DNA from: Arion vulgaris
Taxonomy: Eukaryota; Mollusca; Gastropoda; Stylommatophora; Arionidae
Assembly (NCBI GenBank): GCA_020796225.1
Contig: CM036758.1
Coordinates: forward strand, 24,346,397-24,410,396
Direction: 5' to 3'
DNA: 64,000 bases
Of this stretch, positions 31,060 through 42,039 are shown piece by piece. A program made the translations under genes and the position numbers. Under the pieces are notes generated by a model. It had not been told where the DNA came from and did no database searches. It saw nothing but the letters and a program-made list of their open reading frames with translations. Each line of letters starts with the position of its first letter. The stretch's first letter is position 1.

Positions 31060-31175
31060 GGTAGAAGGGCCCAATTCTTTTCCTGACGTGTGAAACGTCG
31101 AGTGTGGGATTTAACTCACAACCCTCGAGTGTCCGAGTCGATAGGCTAACGCACTATGAGGTTAACCCGTTCGAT
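31060..31175 (-). mobile_element. SINE fragment (tRNA-like, minus)
   Basis: 'ggcccaattcttttcctg', 'gtgtgggatttaactcacaa' and 'gagtgtccgagtcgatagg' match 53205-53335 (-) and 62660-62780 (+). Confidence 0.65.
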
Positions 31176-31194
31176 TGAATATAATATAAGCTGT

Positions 31195-31830
31195 AAAATT
31201 AGGGTTCAAACATACAATGTAACACTAAAATAGAAAAACGAGTTATAAAGCTGTTCAGTTTAGGCTTCAGACATACAATCCAACAATTAGAATAGAGAAT
31301 AGAGAGGCGGGCTATAAAGCTGTTTATGTTAGGGTTCAGACATACAGTAGTAACAAAAATGGAGAGATGAGTTATAAAGCTGTTCATTGTTAAGGTTCCG
31401 ACATACAAGGTAACAACACGAATAGACAGACGAGTTATTGAATATAAAGCTGTTTAAGTTATGGTTCAGACATACGCGAAAAGATAGACAAGCTGTTGAA
31501 TATACGGTTGCCAGTATTACTATTAGAGTTAAATCAAAATGCTAATAGTACATGAGAGAAGAGCTGTTAAGTTTAAAGCTGTTTATGGTTAAAATTCCAA
31601 CTGACAAGTTAACAACAATTAAAAAAAAGATGTTGAATAGACAATGGTTAAGATTCAGACAAACAAAGTAAACACAAGAAATGAAATGTTCAGTATAAAG
31701 CTGTTTATGTTTAAGAAAGCTGTTAACAAGAAAGGGGTATATATATATATGTTGAACATAAAGCTGTAAGAAATTCAGAGAAATATATCGAAAATAAAAG
31801 AAAATGAATTATTAAAAATAAAGCTGTTTA
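31195..31830. repeat. Degenerate ~58 bp repeats around 'ataaagctgttca'
   Basis: About ten decayed copies of 'tataaagctgttcatgttag' plus 'ggttcagacatacaa' and 'taacaa'. Strongly eroded compared with other arrays in the window. Confidence 0.65.
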
Positions 31831-32009
31831 AATCGTACCTCTTGTTCTTTCTTCCTTCATTCATCTGCCTCTACTAACTACAAGCTGCTACAAGAGAAGA
31901 ACGAAGGAGAAAGAACACACATGTTGATGATGTTCCTACACGCATTGTGTGTACAGCTGTAGAGTTGATGCAGCCTACACAGCATCGAGATGTCTAACGG
32001 ACATTTCTG

Positions 32010-32230
32010 CTAGTTTCCTGATGTCCACCTCTCTTCCATAATGTCCACTCTTGTTAACTGACGGACCCTCAGAGCAGTGTCAGTGGATGGAATGGGACGA
32101 CTACTGCCATTAAAAATAAACATCGCATTTTGACGACCGATTGTCAACTTCCGTGACTGTCGTATACATTCTGACACATTGCAAAGAATTGTGGGAAGTT
32201 GAACAAATAACATAAAAATAACACCGGCTT
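32010..32230 (-). promoter_or_regulatory. Candidate promoter-like block with Staf/ZNF143-type site
   Basis: The stretch is not repetitive. On the minus strand 32197-32180 reads ttcccacaattctttgca, which fits the published Staf/ZNF143 consensus YYCCCANNATNCNNYGCR at every fixed position. It is followed within ~40 bases by an ETS-like 'cacggaagt'. It lies upstream of CPT1 exon 1 on the same strand, 11.5 kb away, so it could serve an untranslated first exon. This is inference; no transcript evidence is available. A 67-codon minus ORF overlaps it but resembles nothing recognised. Confidence 0.3.
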
Positions 32231-32299
32231 CTGATATGAAATAATGCTAAATATTGAAGAACATTTTTATATATGGTAGCAGACGATTAGTGAGTTAGG

Positions 32300-32640
32300 G
32301 GTAATGAACGAGCTGATAGATTGGCTGGCTTAGCTACAATATCAGAGGGAGCTGCAATGGATCGAAGTGACATTCTTCACGCATTGAGAGAGTGTTTCCG
32401 AACAGAGGAGTTTCAGGGCTGTGAATCCCACTCGCTGACCAGATTGAAAGAGATGGGTGTCAATATTGGTGCAGCCCGAAAGGAACGACATACTAAATAT
32501 GCAAAGAGATTGATTAATCAACATCGAACTGGCGTGTTGGGTGCTGGACGCTGCTGGATTTGCTGAGGCGGAGATCGGAGCACCTAAGGAAATGTCCTGA
32601 GTGCTATGATGATAGTCCTCATATAACTGATAACTGATTA
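32300..32640 (+). mobile_element. Interspersed repeat with ORF-like core, best-preserved copy
   Basis: An 81-codon frame: 'MDRSDILHALRECF', 'LTRLKEMGVNIGAARKERHT', 'KYAKRLINQHRTG'; then, after a frame change, 'LLRRRSEHLRKCPECYDD'. The family is as at 13230-13575. The tail 'gctatgatgatagtcctc' is shared with 22150-22175. Confidence 0.72.
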
Positions 32641-32744
32641 GTGAGTATCATCATCACCACTGCACTCTTAACAGGTTCATATGTATTCGGATCTCAGCCT
32701 GATTATTTATATCATTCTGTGGAAAGTGACAAATCACTCTTGTT

Positions 32745-32905
32745 CTGTGTTCAAAGGGTCCAAAGACGAATGACTGACTTTATTGCACTTGGTTTCCCCA
32801 TATGGCTCCGTCCCAGAGATTGAATTCCTTCTGCCAAGAGCATAGCACAAAGTAAGAACTCCGTAGCTCCGTCAACAATCCTAGGGATCTCATGAAATAA
32901 TTGCA
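32745..32905 (-). mobile_element. SINE body fragment, minus
   Basis: 'ttgcacttggtttccccat', 'atggctccgtcccagagatt' and 'aactccgtagctccgtc' are the reverse of the body at 51840-51960. Confidence 0.65.
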
Positions 32906-32979
32906 GTTGTGTCCAAGTCCGGATTCTCTCTCTCTCGCGATCCCAGCCTAGACTGATGAACCAACTTTTATCATGAATT

Positions 32980-33190
32980 TTATCGTGGTTTTAAGGGACT
33001 TCGTTCCTCCGTACAGCTTCTCGAGAAGCTCTGTGTTTTGGGGTCAGGTTTCTTGTCTTAGACCTGATATCAATTGACAATCTTGCAGCATGTGCTCTGC
33101 CGTCAAGTCCGCCTTTTCGCAGGGGCACAGGCTAGTTGTGCCAATTTTAAATTTTGTTAAACATAGTCTAGATTTAAACCCCCAACCTTC
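32980..33190 (-). mobile_element. LINE 3' fragment (jockey-like Cys-rich tail)
   Basis: Minus strand: 'KIGTTSLCPCEKADLTAEHM', 'LQDCQLISGLRQE' and 'LLEKLYGGTKSL', the tail after RNase H in jockey-type LINEs. Confidence 0.65.
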
Positions 33191-33589
33191 AGTACGGCAT
33201 GCAAACGACTTAAGTCGGACCTATCTATTGCCCGCCTTTCATCAGACATAGGTGTGTCAGTCAGTCGATCTGCTCGCTCAATGACGATTGGAATAATGGA
33301 AAATAACTGAAAAATATTTCTTAATTTTCTGTAAGAAACGACAATTTCCAACATGTTGCGATAAGTCAAAGATAAAGCTAGCAAACTTAATTTAAAAGAA
33401 CAAGCACAGAAAGACATAGTTTTCCCCCGGATTTGCTATCAGTGGTAGAGACATGTAGTGTTTCATGTGACTTGATGAAAGCAACGTTCTAAGAGACATG
33501 TTCTACTACTTGACGAGCTACATCGTTGAGAAGCGCAAATTACTGTGCGTTCATAATCAATGAAATATTCGCATATGTTTCTGTCAATG

Positions 33590-36363
33590 CTATTCGATCA
33601 AGAGAATATTCAATATTTTTAATATGTCATCGATCTAAAGAAATTTCCATGTATGCATCATCAAAGAATAGTCATATTTATTGCATCGATCTAAGAGAAA
33701 TATTCCTCATGTTTGATGTCATCATCTAAGAGAAATACTAATGTCATGTCTAAGAGAAATTTCCATGTTTTGTATGTCAATCGATCTAAGAGAAATATTC
33801 TCATGTTTGTATGTCATCGATCTAAGAGAAAATTCCATAGTTTGTATGTCATCGATCTAAGAGAAATATTCCTCATGTTTTGTATGTCATCGATCTAAGA
33901 GAAATATTCCATACAGTTTTGTATGTCATCAATCTAAGAGAAATATTCCTCATGTTTTGTATGTCATCGATCTAAGAGAAATATTCCATATGTTTTGTAT
34001 GTCATCGATCTAAGAGAAATATTCCTCATGTTTTGTATGTCATCGATCTAAGAGAAATATTCCATATGTTTTGTATGTCATCGATCTAAGAGAAATATTC
34101 CTCATGTTTTGTATGTCATCGATCTAAGAGAAATATTCCTCATGTTTTGTATGTCATCGATCTAAGAGAAATATTCCTCATGTTTTGTATGTCATCGATC
34201 TAAGAGAAATATTCCTCATGTTTTGTATGTCATCGATCTAAGAGAAATATTCCATATGTTTTGTATGTCATCGATCTAAGAGAAATATTCCTCATGTTTT
34301 GTATGTCATCGATCTAAGAGAAATATTCCATATGTTTTGTATGTCATCGATCTAAGAGAAATATTCCTCATGTTTTGTATGTCATCGATCTAAGAGAAAT
34401 ATTCCATATGTTTTGTATGTCATCGATCTAAGAGAAATATTCCTTATGTTTTGTATGTCATCGATCTAAGAGAAATATTCCATATGTTTTGTATGTCATC
34501 GATCTAAGAGAAATATTCCTCATGTTTTGTATGTCATCGATCTAAGAGAAATATTCCTCATGTTTTGTATGTCATCGATCTAAGAGAAATATTCCTCATG
34601 TTTTGTATGTCATCGATCTAAGAGAAATATTCCTTATGTTTTGTATGTCATCGATCTAAGAGAAATATTCCTCATGTTTTGTATGTCATCGATCTAAGAG
34701 AAATTTTCCCTCATGTTTTGTATGTCATCGATCTAAGAGAAATATTCCTCATGTTTTGTATGTCATCGATCTAAGAGAAATATTCCTTATGTTTTGTATG
34801 TCATCGATCTAAGAGAAATATTCCTCATGTTTTGTATGTCATCGATCTAAGAGAAATATTCCTCATGTTTTGTATGTCATCGATCTAAGAGAAATATTCC
34901 TCATGTTTTGTATGTCATCGATCTAAGAGAAATTTTCCCTATGTTTTGTATGTCATCGATCTAAGAGAAATATTCCTCATGTTTTGTATGTCATCGATCT
35001 AAGAGAAATATTCCTCATGTTTTGTATGTCATCGATCTAAGAGAAATATTCCTCATGTTTTGTATGTCATCGATCTAAGAGAAATATTCCTCATGTTTTG
35101 TATGTCATCGATCTAAGAGAAATATTCCATATGTTTTGTATGTCATCGATCTAAGAGAAATATTCCTCATGTTTTGTATGTCATCGATCTAAGAGAAATA
35201 TTCCTCATGTTTTGTATGTCATCGATCTAAGAGAAATATTCCTCATGTTTTGTATGTCATCGATCTAAGAGAAATATTCCTATGTTTTGTATGTCATCGA
35301 TCTAAGAGAAATATTCCTATGTTTTGTATGTCATCGATCTAGAGAAATATTCCTCATGTTTTGTATGTCATCGATCTAAGAGAAATATTCCTCATGTTTT
35401 GTATGTCATCGATCTAAGAGAAATATTCCTCATGTTTTGTATGTCATCGATCTAAGAGAAATATTCCTCATGTTTTGTATGTCATCGATCTAAGAGAAAT
35501 ATTCCTTATGTTTTGTATGTCATCGATCTAAGAGAAATATTCCATATGTTTTGTATGTCATCGATCTAAGAGAAATATTCCATATGTTTTGTATGTCATC
35601 GATCTAAGAGAAATATTCCTCATGTTTTGTATGTCATCGATCTAAGAGAAATATTCCATATGTTTTGTATGTCATCGATCTAAGAGAAATATTCCTATGT
35701 TTTGTATGTCATCGATCTAAGAGAAATTTTCCCTCATGTTTTGTATGTCATCGATCTAAGAGAAATATTCCTCATGTTTTGTATGTCATCGATCTAAGAG
35801 AAATATTCCTCATGTTTTGTATGTCATCGATCTAAGAGAAATATTCCATATGTTTTGTATGTCATCGATCTAAGAGAAATATTCCATATGTTTTGTATGT
35901 CATCGATCTAAGAGAAATATTCCTCATGTTTTGTATGTCATCGATCTAAGAGAAATATTCCTCATGTTTTGTATGTCATCGATCTAAGAGAAATATTCCA
36001 TATGTTTTGTATGTCATCGATCTAAGAGAAATATTCCATATTTTGTATGTCATCGATCTAGGAAATATTCTATGTTTTGTATGTCATCGATCTAAGAGAA
36101 ATATTCTCATGTTTTGTATGTCATCGATCTAAGAGAAATTTTCCCTCATGTTTTGTATGTCATCGATCTAAGAGAAATATTCCTCATGTTTTGTATGTCA
36201 TCGATCTAAGAGAAATATTCCATATGTTTTGTATGTCATCGATCTAAGAGAAATATTCCTTATGTTTTGTATGTCATCGATCTAAGAGAAATATTCCATA
36301 TGTTTTGTATGTCATCGATCTAAGAGAAATATTCCTCATGTTTTGTATGTCATCGATCTAAGA
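33590..36363. repeat. 38 bp tandem array 'tcatcgatctaagagaaata'
   Basis: About 72 copies over 2.77 kb. The unit continues 'ttcctcatgttttgtatg' or, in a recurrent second type, 'ttccatatgttttgtatg'; a rarer third type has 'ttttccctcatg'. The first ten copies (33590-33900) are decayed and the core is nearly perfect. Each unit has an 'atcgat' palindrome. No variable spacers, so not CRISPR-like. Confidence 0.95.
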
Positions 36364-36404
36364 TTTAATACAATGTGTTCCATCTGATTCTTACATTCTT
36401 GGCA

Positions 36405-36525
36405 ATAAATAGATCAATAGATTGGCAATAAATAGATCAATAGATTGGCAATAAATAGATCAATAGATTGGCAATAAATAGATCAATAGATTGGCAATAA
36501 ATAGATCAATAGATTGGCAAAAGGA
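36405..36525. repeat. 23 bp tandem repeat 'attggcaataaatagatcaa', 5 copies
   Basis: Five identical units immediately upstream of the LINE fragment at 36535; possibly the expanded junction of that insertion. Confidence 0.92.
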
Positions 36526-36534
36526 ATTATAGGT

Positions 36535-36960
36535 GGATAATGAAAGGAAATAAAATAAATAAAATCATAGGACAAATGGCACCAATTTTGAATGCAAAGC
36601 ATGTTACTATGAACACTAGAAAAGCATTGTTCAAAACAATCTTTCTCTCAACAGTATGCTATCAGTGCCAAACTTGGACACTGACATCAAATGATAGAAG
36701 AAAACTAGTCACGAGAGACATGGTGTCTACGCAGAATGCTGGGTGTAACAAGAAGAGACCGGTTTAGAAATAAAGACATCAGGAAAAGAGCGAGTACAAC
36801 ATCAGTACAGAACTTCATCACGAAACAACACATTAAATGGTTCGGTCACATAAGCAGATTACCAACTGGCAGTGCGCCTCAAAGAGCAATCCGATACAGT
36901 GGATTCAAATCAAAATTCCGTCCACGCAAAAGGTGAAACTCAGAAATAACAGAGGCTGTG
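36535..36960 (+). mobile_element. LINE 3' fragment
   Basis: 'GQMAPILNAKHVTMNTRKAL', 'FLSTVCYQCQTWTLTSNDRR', 'MLGVTRRDRFRNKDIRKRAS' and 'HIKWFGHISRLPTGSAPQRA'. Best-preserved copy of the family at 6535 and 18650; one frameshift near 36745. 36960-37830 beyond it contains no gene or element that can be named. Confidence 0.8.
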
Positions 36961-37834
36961 ATTTTAATCATAGGCGTGTCATACTCTAAGACAATAGGGC
37001 AAGTGCTCCCCGCCCACCCACCCACCCTCGGAAAATTGATTTTTGATAAAAAATAGTTTTATGTAAATCTAGACTTCTCCATTTTCGCTTAGTAAACTAT
37101 TAATTAAATATTTGTAATCACTTTGCCCCTCCCTGGAAAAACTTATGTGGACGCCCATGGTTACAATACCCTACGTATGAGGTGTTAGAGACTTCACATT
37201 AATTGACCGCATTGTTTAGAGGTTTCCTTCTTCCCTAACTTCAAGTACACACCAACACTGACACTGACACACATTCATTCTTGTACATTGTGACAAACCA
37301 GAGCCAACTATAAACTACTGGGCCTTCGGGCTCAGGTAAGAATTGTGGGAAATCAGACCCCAACTACACCACGTGACCTCCCATTCCAGTATTGGTGTAT
37401 ATAGACGAATTAATTTTAAAATCAACACAAAATGCTAACTCGAAGTCATATTATGCAACAAGTTAAGTTTAACAATAAGGAATATCAATATTATAAATAT
37501 TATTCACCAATAAATAACCATAGAGTCACCGAATTGAGTAAAATTGCAAAAAAGCGTGTAGTGTTCTATCAAACATCTGTAATTTTCAGATCCCTTTTCT
37601 AATCTAGGTCAGGGAATACCCGGCCAGTTGTCGTGCTAGAGCCTGGCTGTGGACAAACTGACATAGGTGTATGATATAAACGATCTGTTATCTTTGATAT
37701 CTTATGTTCAATGTTATCAACATGTCATTTGTTTGTGCTGGTGCTATAATGTATTGGGAGTGCTGTTATCAGACAAATGTTGTATATATCGATGATAGTG
37801 ATAGCTCTGTGTCGTCAATCTTCTTCTTCTTCTT

Positions 37835-38060
37835 CCAGCGCTCCATATCGACCACTTGTTAATTACTCTTTGTGATTTGTATGTGATCCGAAAGTAAGCC
37901 AGCAAATCCAATTTCTGCGACGCTTTTATTTACTAGGTAGCTTCCTATGCCCCTACCTCAGTCGCCTCTTACGGCATGCCTTGTAGGTCAGAGTAGTACT
38001 ATTCTTTGCTTCCCTTGCGGGCTCCGACACCAGACGTGCGATGACGTCAATCAGGATGTT
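37835..38060 (+). mobile_element. SINE, related core family
   Basis: Second copy of the element at 15045-15300: 'atatcgaccacttgttaatt', 'gtcgcctcttacggcatgcc', 'ttgtaggtcagagtagtac'. Confidence 0.75.
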
Positions 38061-38119
38061 CTATCAATAAAATTTACTCATTTCTGATCACGTCTGTTTA
38101 TTCAAGCAAGACGTTACAT

Positions 38120-38330
38120 TGTCTGTCTACTCTAACAATCATCATCATCAAGGTGCATAGCCTTTATAGGACATTGCTCTCTTTGCAGCACATCTGAAAT
38201 TCACTCTGTCTCTTGCCAGTTCACCCATTTCGTCGATGGTCATGTTCATGGTTTCTTTAATATCTTGTAGCCATCTTCTTCTTGGTCTGCCTCTGCGTCC
38301 TGGGACCCTGCCTTCTAGTATTGTTACTCT
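38120..38330 (-). mobile_element. LINE 3' end fragment
   Basis: Minus strand reads 'QDIKETMNMTIDEMGELARD' then 'RVNFRCAAKRAMSYKGYAP', the last residues of a non-LTR ORF, followed by a (gatgat) end. Confidence 0.7.
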
Positions 38331-38490
38331 AACAATACTTTAATAATATGTCTATCTATTCTAACAAGACTTAATTTTAAATGTATGTTTACTCTAATAA
38401 GACGTCATATTGTCTGTCTACTCTAACAAAGACAATATATTAAATGTATGTCTACTCTAACAAGACTATACCATGCATGTATAATCAACC
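38330..38490. repeat. Degenerate 'tctactctaacaagac' repeat
   Basis: Five or six 30-40 bp copies, also present once before the LINE fragment (38095-38130), so the fragment may have landed inside the array. Confidence 0.65.
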
Positions 38491-38829
38491 CCCCTTTTTC
38501 CTCTTGATATGAACTATTTAATTATTTATCTTGTATCCTTTGCTTGATAAAGGCCTTTTGGTCGAAACGTTGCTATGTATTGTTTTTGTATTTTGTAAAA
38601 CTACAGTACTCTGTTTTGATATGTTTCGCCATATGAACTATTTAAGCATCTGTTCCATTTCCGTATACAATAAGTTAATTTCTAAGTCAACCTCTACATG
38701 TTTTGCTGGTTTCCACAGTTCAGACGGCTTTAATGATATCTTGAGTCTCTGTTGAAACAGAAAAGATACATTTCATTAACTTACGTTTTATCTGTATTCA
38801 CGCCTTTTGTCATTATCCTCAACAACATG

Positions 38830-39290
38830 ACAAATTCTCCCTTTTTCTGTCTCAAATTCTTCTTATCCCTATCTCAAATTCTCCCAATCCTATCTAAAAT
38901 TCTCCCAATCCCTATCTAAAATTCTCCCAATCCCTATCTAAAATTCTCCCAATCCTATCTAAAATTCTTAATATCGCTGTCTAAAATTCTCCCAAATCCT
39001 TATCTCAAATTCTCCTCAATCCCTATCTAAAATTTTTCTTATCCCTGTCTCAAATTCTCCCCAATCCCTACCTCAAATTCTCCCCGTTCCTATCACAAAT
39101 TCTACCAAACTTCTATCTCAAATTATTTTCCATCCATATCGTAAATCCTGGCCGTCACTATTTCAAATTCTCTCCATCCCTATCCCATATTCTCCCAAAT
39201 CCTTATCTCAAATGCTCACCAATCCCTACCTCAAATTATCACCATCCGTACCTAAAATTCTCCCCATCCCTTTATCTCGTCTCCCCTTCA
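38830..39290. repeat. ~21 bp tandem repeat 'aaattctcccaatccctatct'
   Basis: About 22 diverged copies. CT-rich on plus. No coding evidence. It abuts the 3' end of the LINE at 39345. Confidence 0.85.
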
Positions 39291-39344
39291 CATTTCCGTC
39301 TCCCTGTGTGTACTAAAACTCTCAGTCCAGATCTGACACAATAT

Positions 39345-41080
39345 TACTTACTTAATCCCGTCATGCCTAGTGACACATGGGGCTTCAGAAAGGACTTTCC
39401 ATGCTCTCCTGTCCCGTGCAACCTTCAGCGCAGATCCCCACGTCAGAGATGCGGTGTCCAGTTCCTCTTCCATCATGCGCCTCCATGTTGTCCGTGGTCT
39501 GCCTTTCTTTCTCTTTCCCTCTGGTGCCCAAGTGAGGGCTATCCTTGCAGGCATTTCTTGTCTCATTCTCATAACATGTCCGAGCCATTTCCATCTTCTC
39601 TTTTGAGTATGTCATTCATTGCCTCTTGTCTTGTGTCTTGGAGTAGTTGGTTATTGGATATTTTACTGGCCAAAAGATTCTCAAGATTCTGCGAAGACAA
39701 GAGTGGTGGAAAACTGACAGCCTGCTAGTATCTCCTTTGGTCATCCTCCAACACTCCGATCCGTAGAGCAAAACTGGCAAAACAATGCTTTTACAGAGTT
39801 TAAGCTTTGTGGTCCTATTGTAGATTTTGGACTTCCATACTGGTTTCATTCTGGCAAAAGCGGTTCTGGCCTTACTTAGACGTGATTTTATATCTTCCTC
39901 TGTGCCACCATTTAGTGTCAGTACGCTACCAAGATATGTAAACTGCTCAACCCTTTCCAGTGTTTCATTTTCTAACATTACTGGTTGTTGGATTTCACTG
40001 TTTGTCATAATTTTTGTTTTTCCTGTGTTTGTTTTGAGGCCTACTGTCTTTGCCGTGCTGTGAAGTATTGTACTTTTCTCTTGTATATGTTCATATTTGT
40101 GTGACACCAGGGCTATATCGTCTGCAAAGTCCAGGTCCTCAAGCATCTCGAAAGGGGTCCATCTTATTCCTCTTGGTGCTTGTTGTTTTATGGCATTTTT
40201 AGCACCCAGTCAATTGTAATACTAAACAAAAGAGAGGACATTACGCATCCCTGTCTTACACCAGATTTTACTGGGAATGTTTTGTTGGAATTCTTTAGGT
40301 TGCAGGAGAAATCTTTATAGAAGAGGGCTATGATGTTGACAAGCTTCTGCGGTACGCCGTATTGTCTCAGTATCTTCCATAGGCTGTCTCTGTGGACGCT
40401 GTCGAATGCCTTTTCAAAATCTATGAAGTTGATATATATAGTCCTTTGCCACTCGCTACATTGTTCTAAAATGTTACGCAGGGTAAATATATGTTCATTT
40501 GTTCCTCTTCCTTTCCTAAATCCTGCTTGCTCCATTCGTAGACACTTGTCTACTGCTTCTTGTATTCGCATTATGATAATTTTGCAGAATATCTTACTTG
40601 GGATTGAAAGCAACGTGATTCCTCTCCAGTTATTGCAATCTGTTAGGTCTCCTTTCTTGGGGATTTTTACCACAGTACCCCTAGTCCAATCCTTAGGCAA
40701 TTCTTCTTTCTTCCAGATATCTGCAAACAATGGCTCTAATATGTTTGCAGCTAAGATGGGATCGATCTTGAAAAGCTCTGCTGTCATTTCATCATTTCCC
40801 GGTGCTTTGTTGTTTCTCAGGGATCCAATAGCTTTACTATTTCTTGCTTTTCTGGCAATTTGAGGTTGATATCAATATCCTGTGCGGCCGGTGGGATATC
40901 CGGTGGATGTTCAGGATCAGGTCTGTTTAGCACATCTTCAAAGTGGGATGTCCATCTCATATCCTGCTCCTGCTCTGTTGTCAACAGTTGTCCTAGACTG
41001 TTTCTGACTGGCATGTTATGGTTGTGTCTTTTACCTCCGCATAATTGTTTGGTAATCTTGTACACTGACACAATATGATT
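39345..41080 (-). mobile_element. LINE ORF2 fragment with intact RT motifs
   Basis: Largest retroelement here. Minus frames in order: 'DMRWTSHFEDVLNRPDP' (41071-40817); 'MTAELFKIDP', 'KKGDLTDCNNWRGITLLSIP', 'FIDFEKAFDSVHRDSLWK' and 'SGVRQGCVMSSLLF' (40787-40188); 'DLDFADDIALVS', 'YLGSVLTLNGGTEEDIKSRL' and 'VLPVLLYGSECWRMT' (40146-39616); then a 'RRKTTDNM'-type tail to 39348. The FADD box and the 'GVRQGC' motif are present. Three frame breaks and no endonuclease domain mean a 5' truncated, dead copy. Clade not assigned. Confidence 0.88.
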
Positions 41081-41319
41081 GCATAATAAATTATTTTGAT
41101 AATACAGTTTTTGTGTGTCTTCTCCTTAATCAGCAGGTTAACATTAACCATTTTATTAGAAGATATGAGTTCTTAGCATTTTTTTGGTCAGATAAAATCT
41201 CTGTGGTCTCTATAGATTTTGTTTTATTTTATTATCTATGTTAAATTAACCGTATCCGCCAGCGTCGCCGGCGTCTACGCAGAATATTACAAATAAACTG
41301 GTAGGATAAAACTTTAGAT

Positions 41320-41680
41320 ACCGAAGTCCTCATACGATCCAAGATCTCAAGCGACAACACCCTGTTGCAGACGACCCAGTTGAGATGTGCCAACCACGTT
41401 GTTTGGATGTCTGATAAACGCATCCCACAATAGTTGATGTATGGCGAGCTTGAAAGGGGCAGACGATTAGTTGATTCCTTCAGGAAACATTTATTAGAAA
41501 GATTTAAAAATATTCCTCCAAAATATTTTACCATTTTATAAATTACATTGTGAAATTCTCGTCGGGACTACGGATTTGGTGCCCTGTCGCTGAGATCTTA
41601 CTGTGTAAGAAAGAGAACAGAGCACACAGTTTACTCACCGAAGTGCAATGATGATGATTCCATCAATCAATCAATCAATC
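41320..41680 (+). mobile_element. LINE 3' fragment joined to SINE 3' part
   Basis: 41320-41480 matches the 5850 family ('RIPQ*LMYGELERG'). 41490-41680 carries 'aattctcgtcgggactacgg', 'gctgagatcttactgtgtaa' and 'cagtttactcaccgaagtgc', the SINE 3' part seen at 59560-59670. Confidence 0.6.
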
Positions 41681-41849
41681 TTCCATATGATATTAATCAG
41701 ATTTCTGGTGTGTTTTATGAATAAACTTTCATAAACTATCACAGCTGATTGATGTCTTGTAATGGAACCTGTTTTTTTTTTTTTTTTTGTTGAGATGAGC
41801 ACAACCATTTTGTGTACATTTGTGTAAATACATTAATTGTGAATCTGAC

Positions 41850-42017
41850 CTGTATAAGACTGCCCTCTAGTCGGACCAATGTCCAGATCATCTTCACAGG
41901 AATAGGAATAAGGGGCAGAACTGAGATAATCAAGCCAAGACCATCAGCCCAAGGGGGATAACCAGGGTAGGTGGATCCAATGGTTCGAAAATTTATCACT
42001 CCTGTTGTCCACAAAAC
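41850..42017 (-). CDS. SLC6 transporter exon with TM12
   Basis: A 168-base exon (56 codons, phase 0/0) between 'caatcacag' and 'gtcagattc'. It reads VLWTTGVINFRTIGSTYPGY, PPWADGLGLIISVLPLIPIP and VKMIWTLVRLEGSLIQ. The family has the end of TM11, then 'Y.YP.WA...GW++++.S++.IP....+......G+L..R'. 'YPPWADGLG' is the typical entry to TM12. The 21-bp array in the preceding intron runs to within about 25 bases of this acceptor. The next exon, for the cytosolic C terminus, was not recognised in 20.7-41.8 kb. Confidence 0.9.
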
Positions 42018-42039
42018 CTGTGATTGAAAACAGCAAGAC

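Noticed and set aside
33590..36363. Possible CRISPR-like array
   Set aside because: Units are contiguous 38-mers with no unique spacers, in a eukaryotic genome, with no cas genes.
20660..41840. C-terminal exon of the SLC6 gene
   Set aside because: Searched by eye on the minus strand for a post-TM12 basic tail with an acceptor in phase 0; nothing convincing was found, so none is reported.
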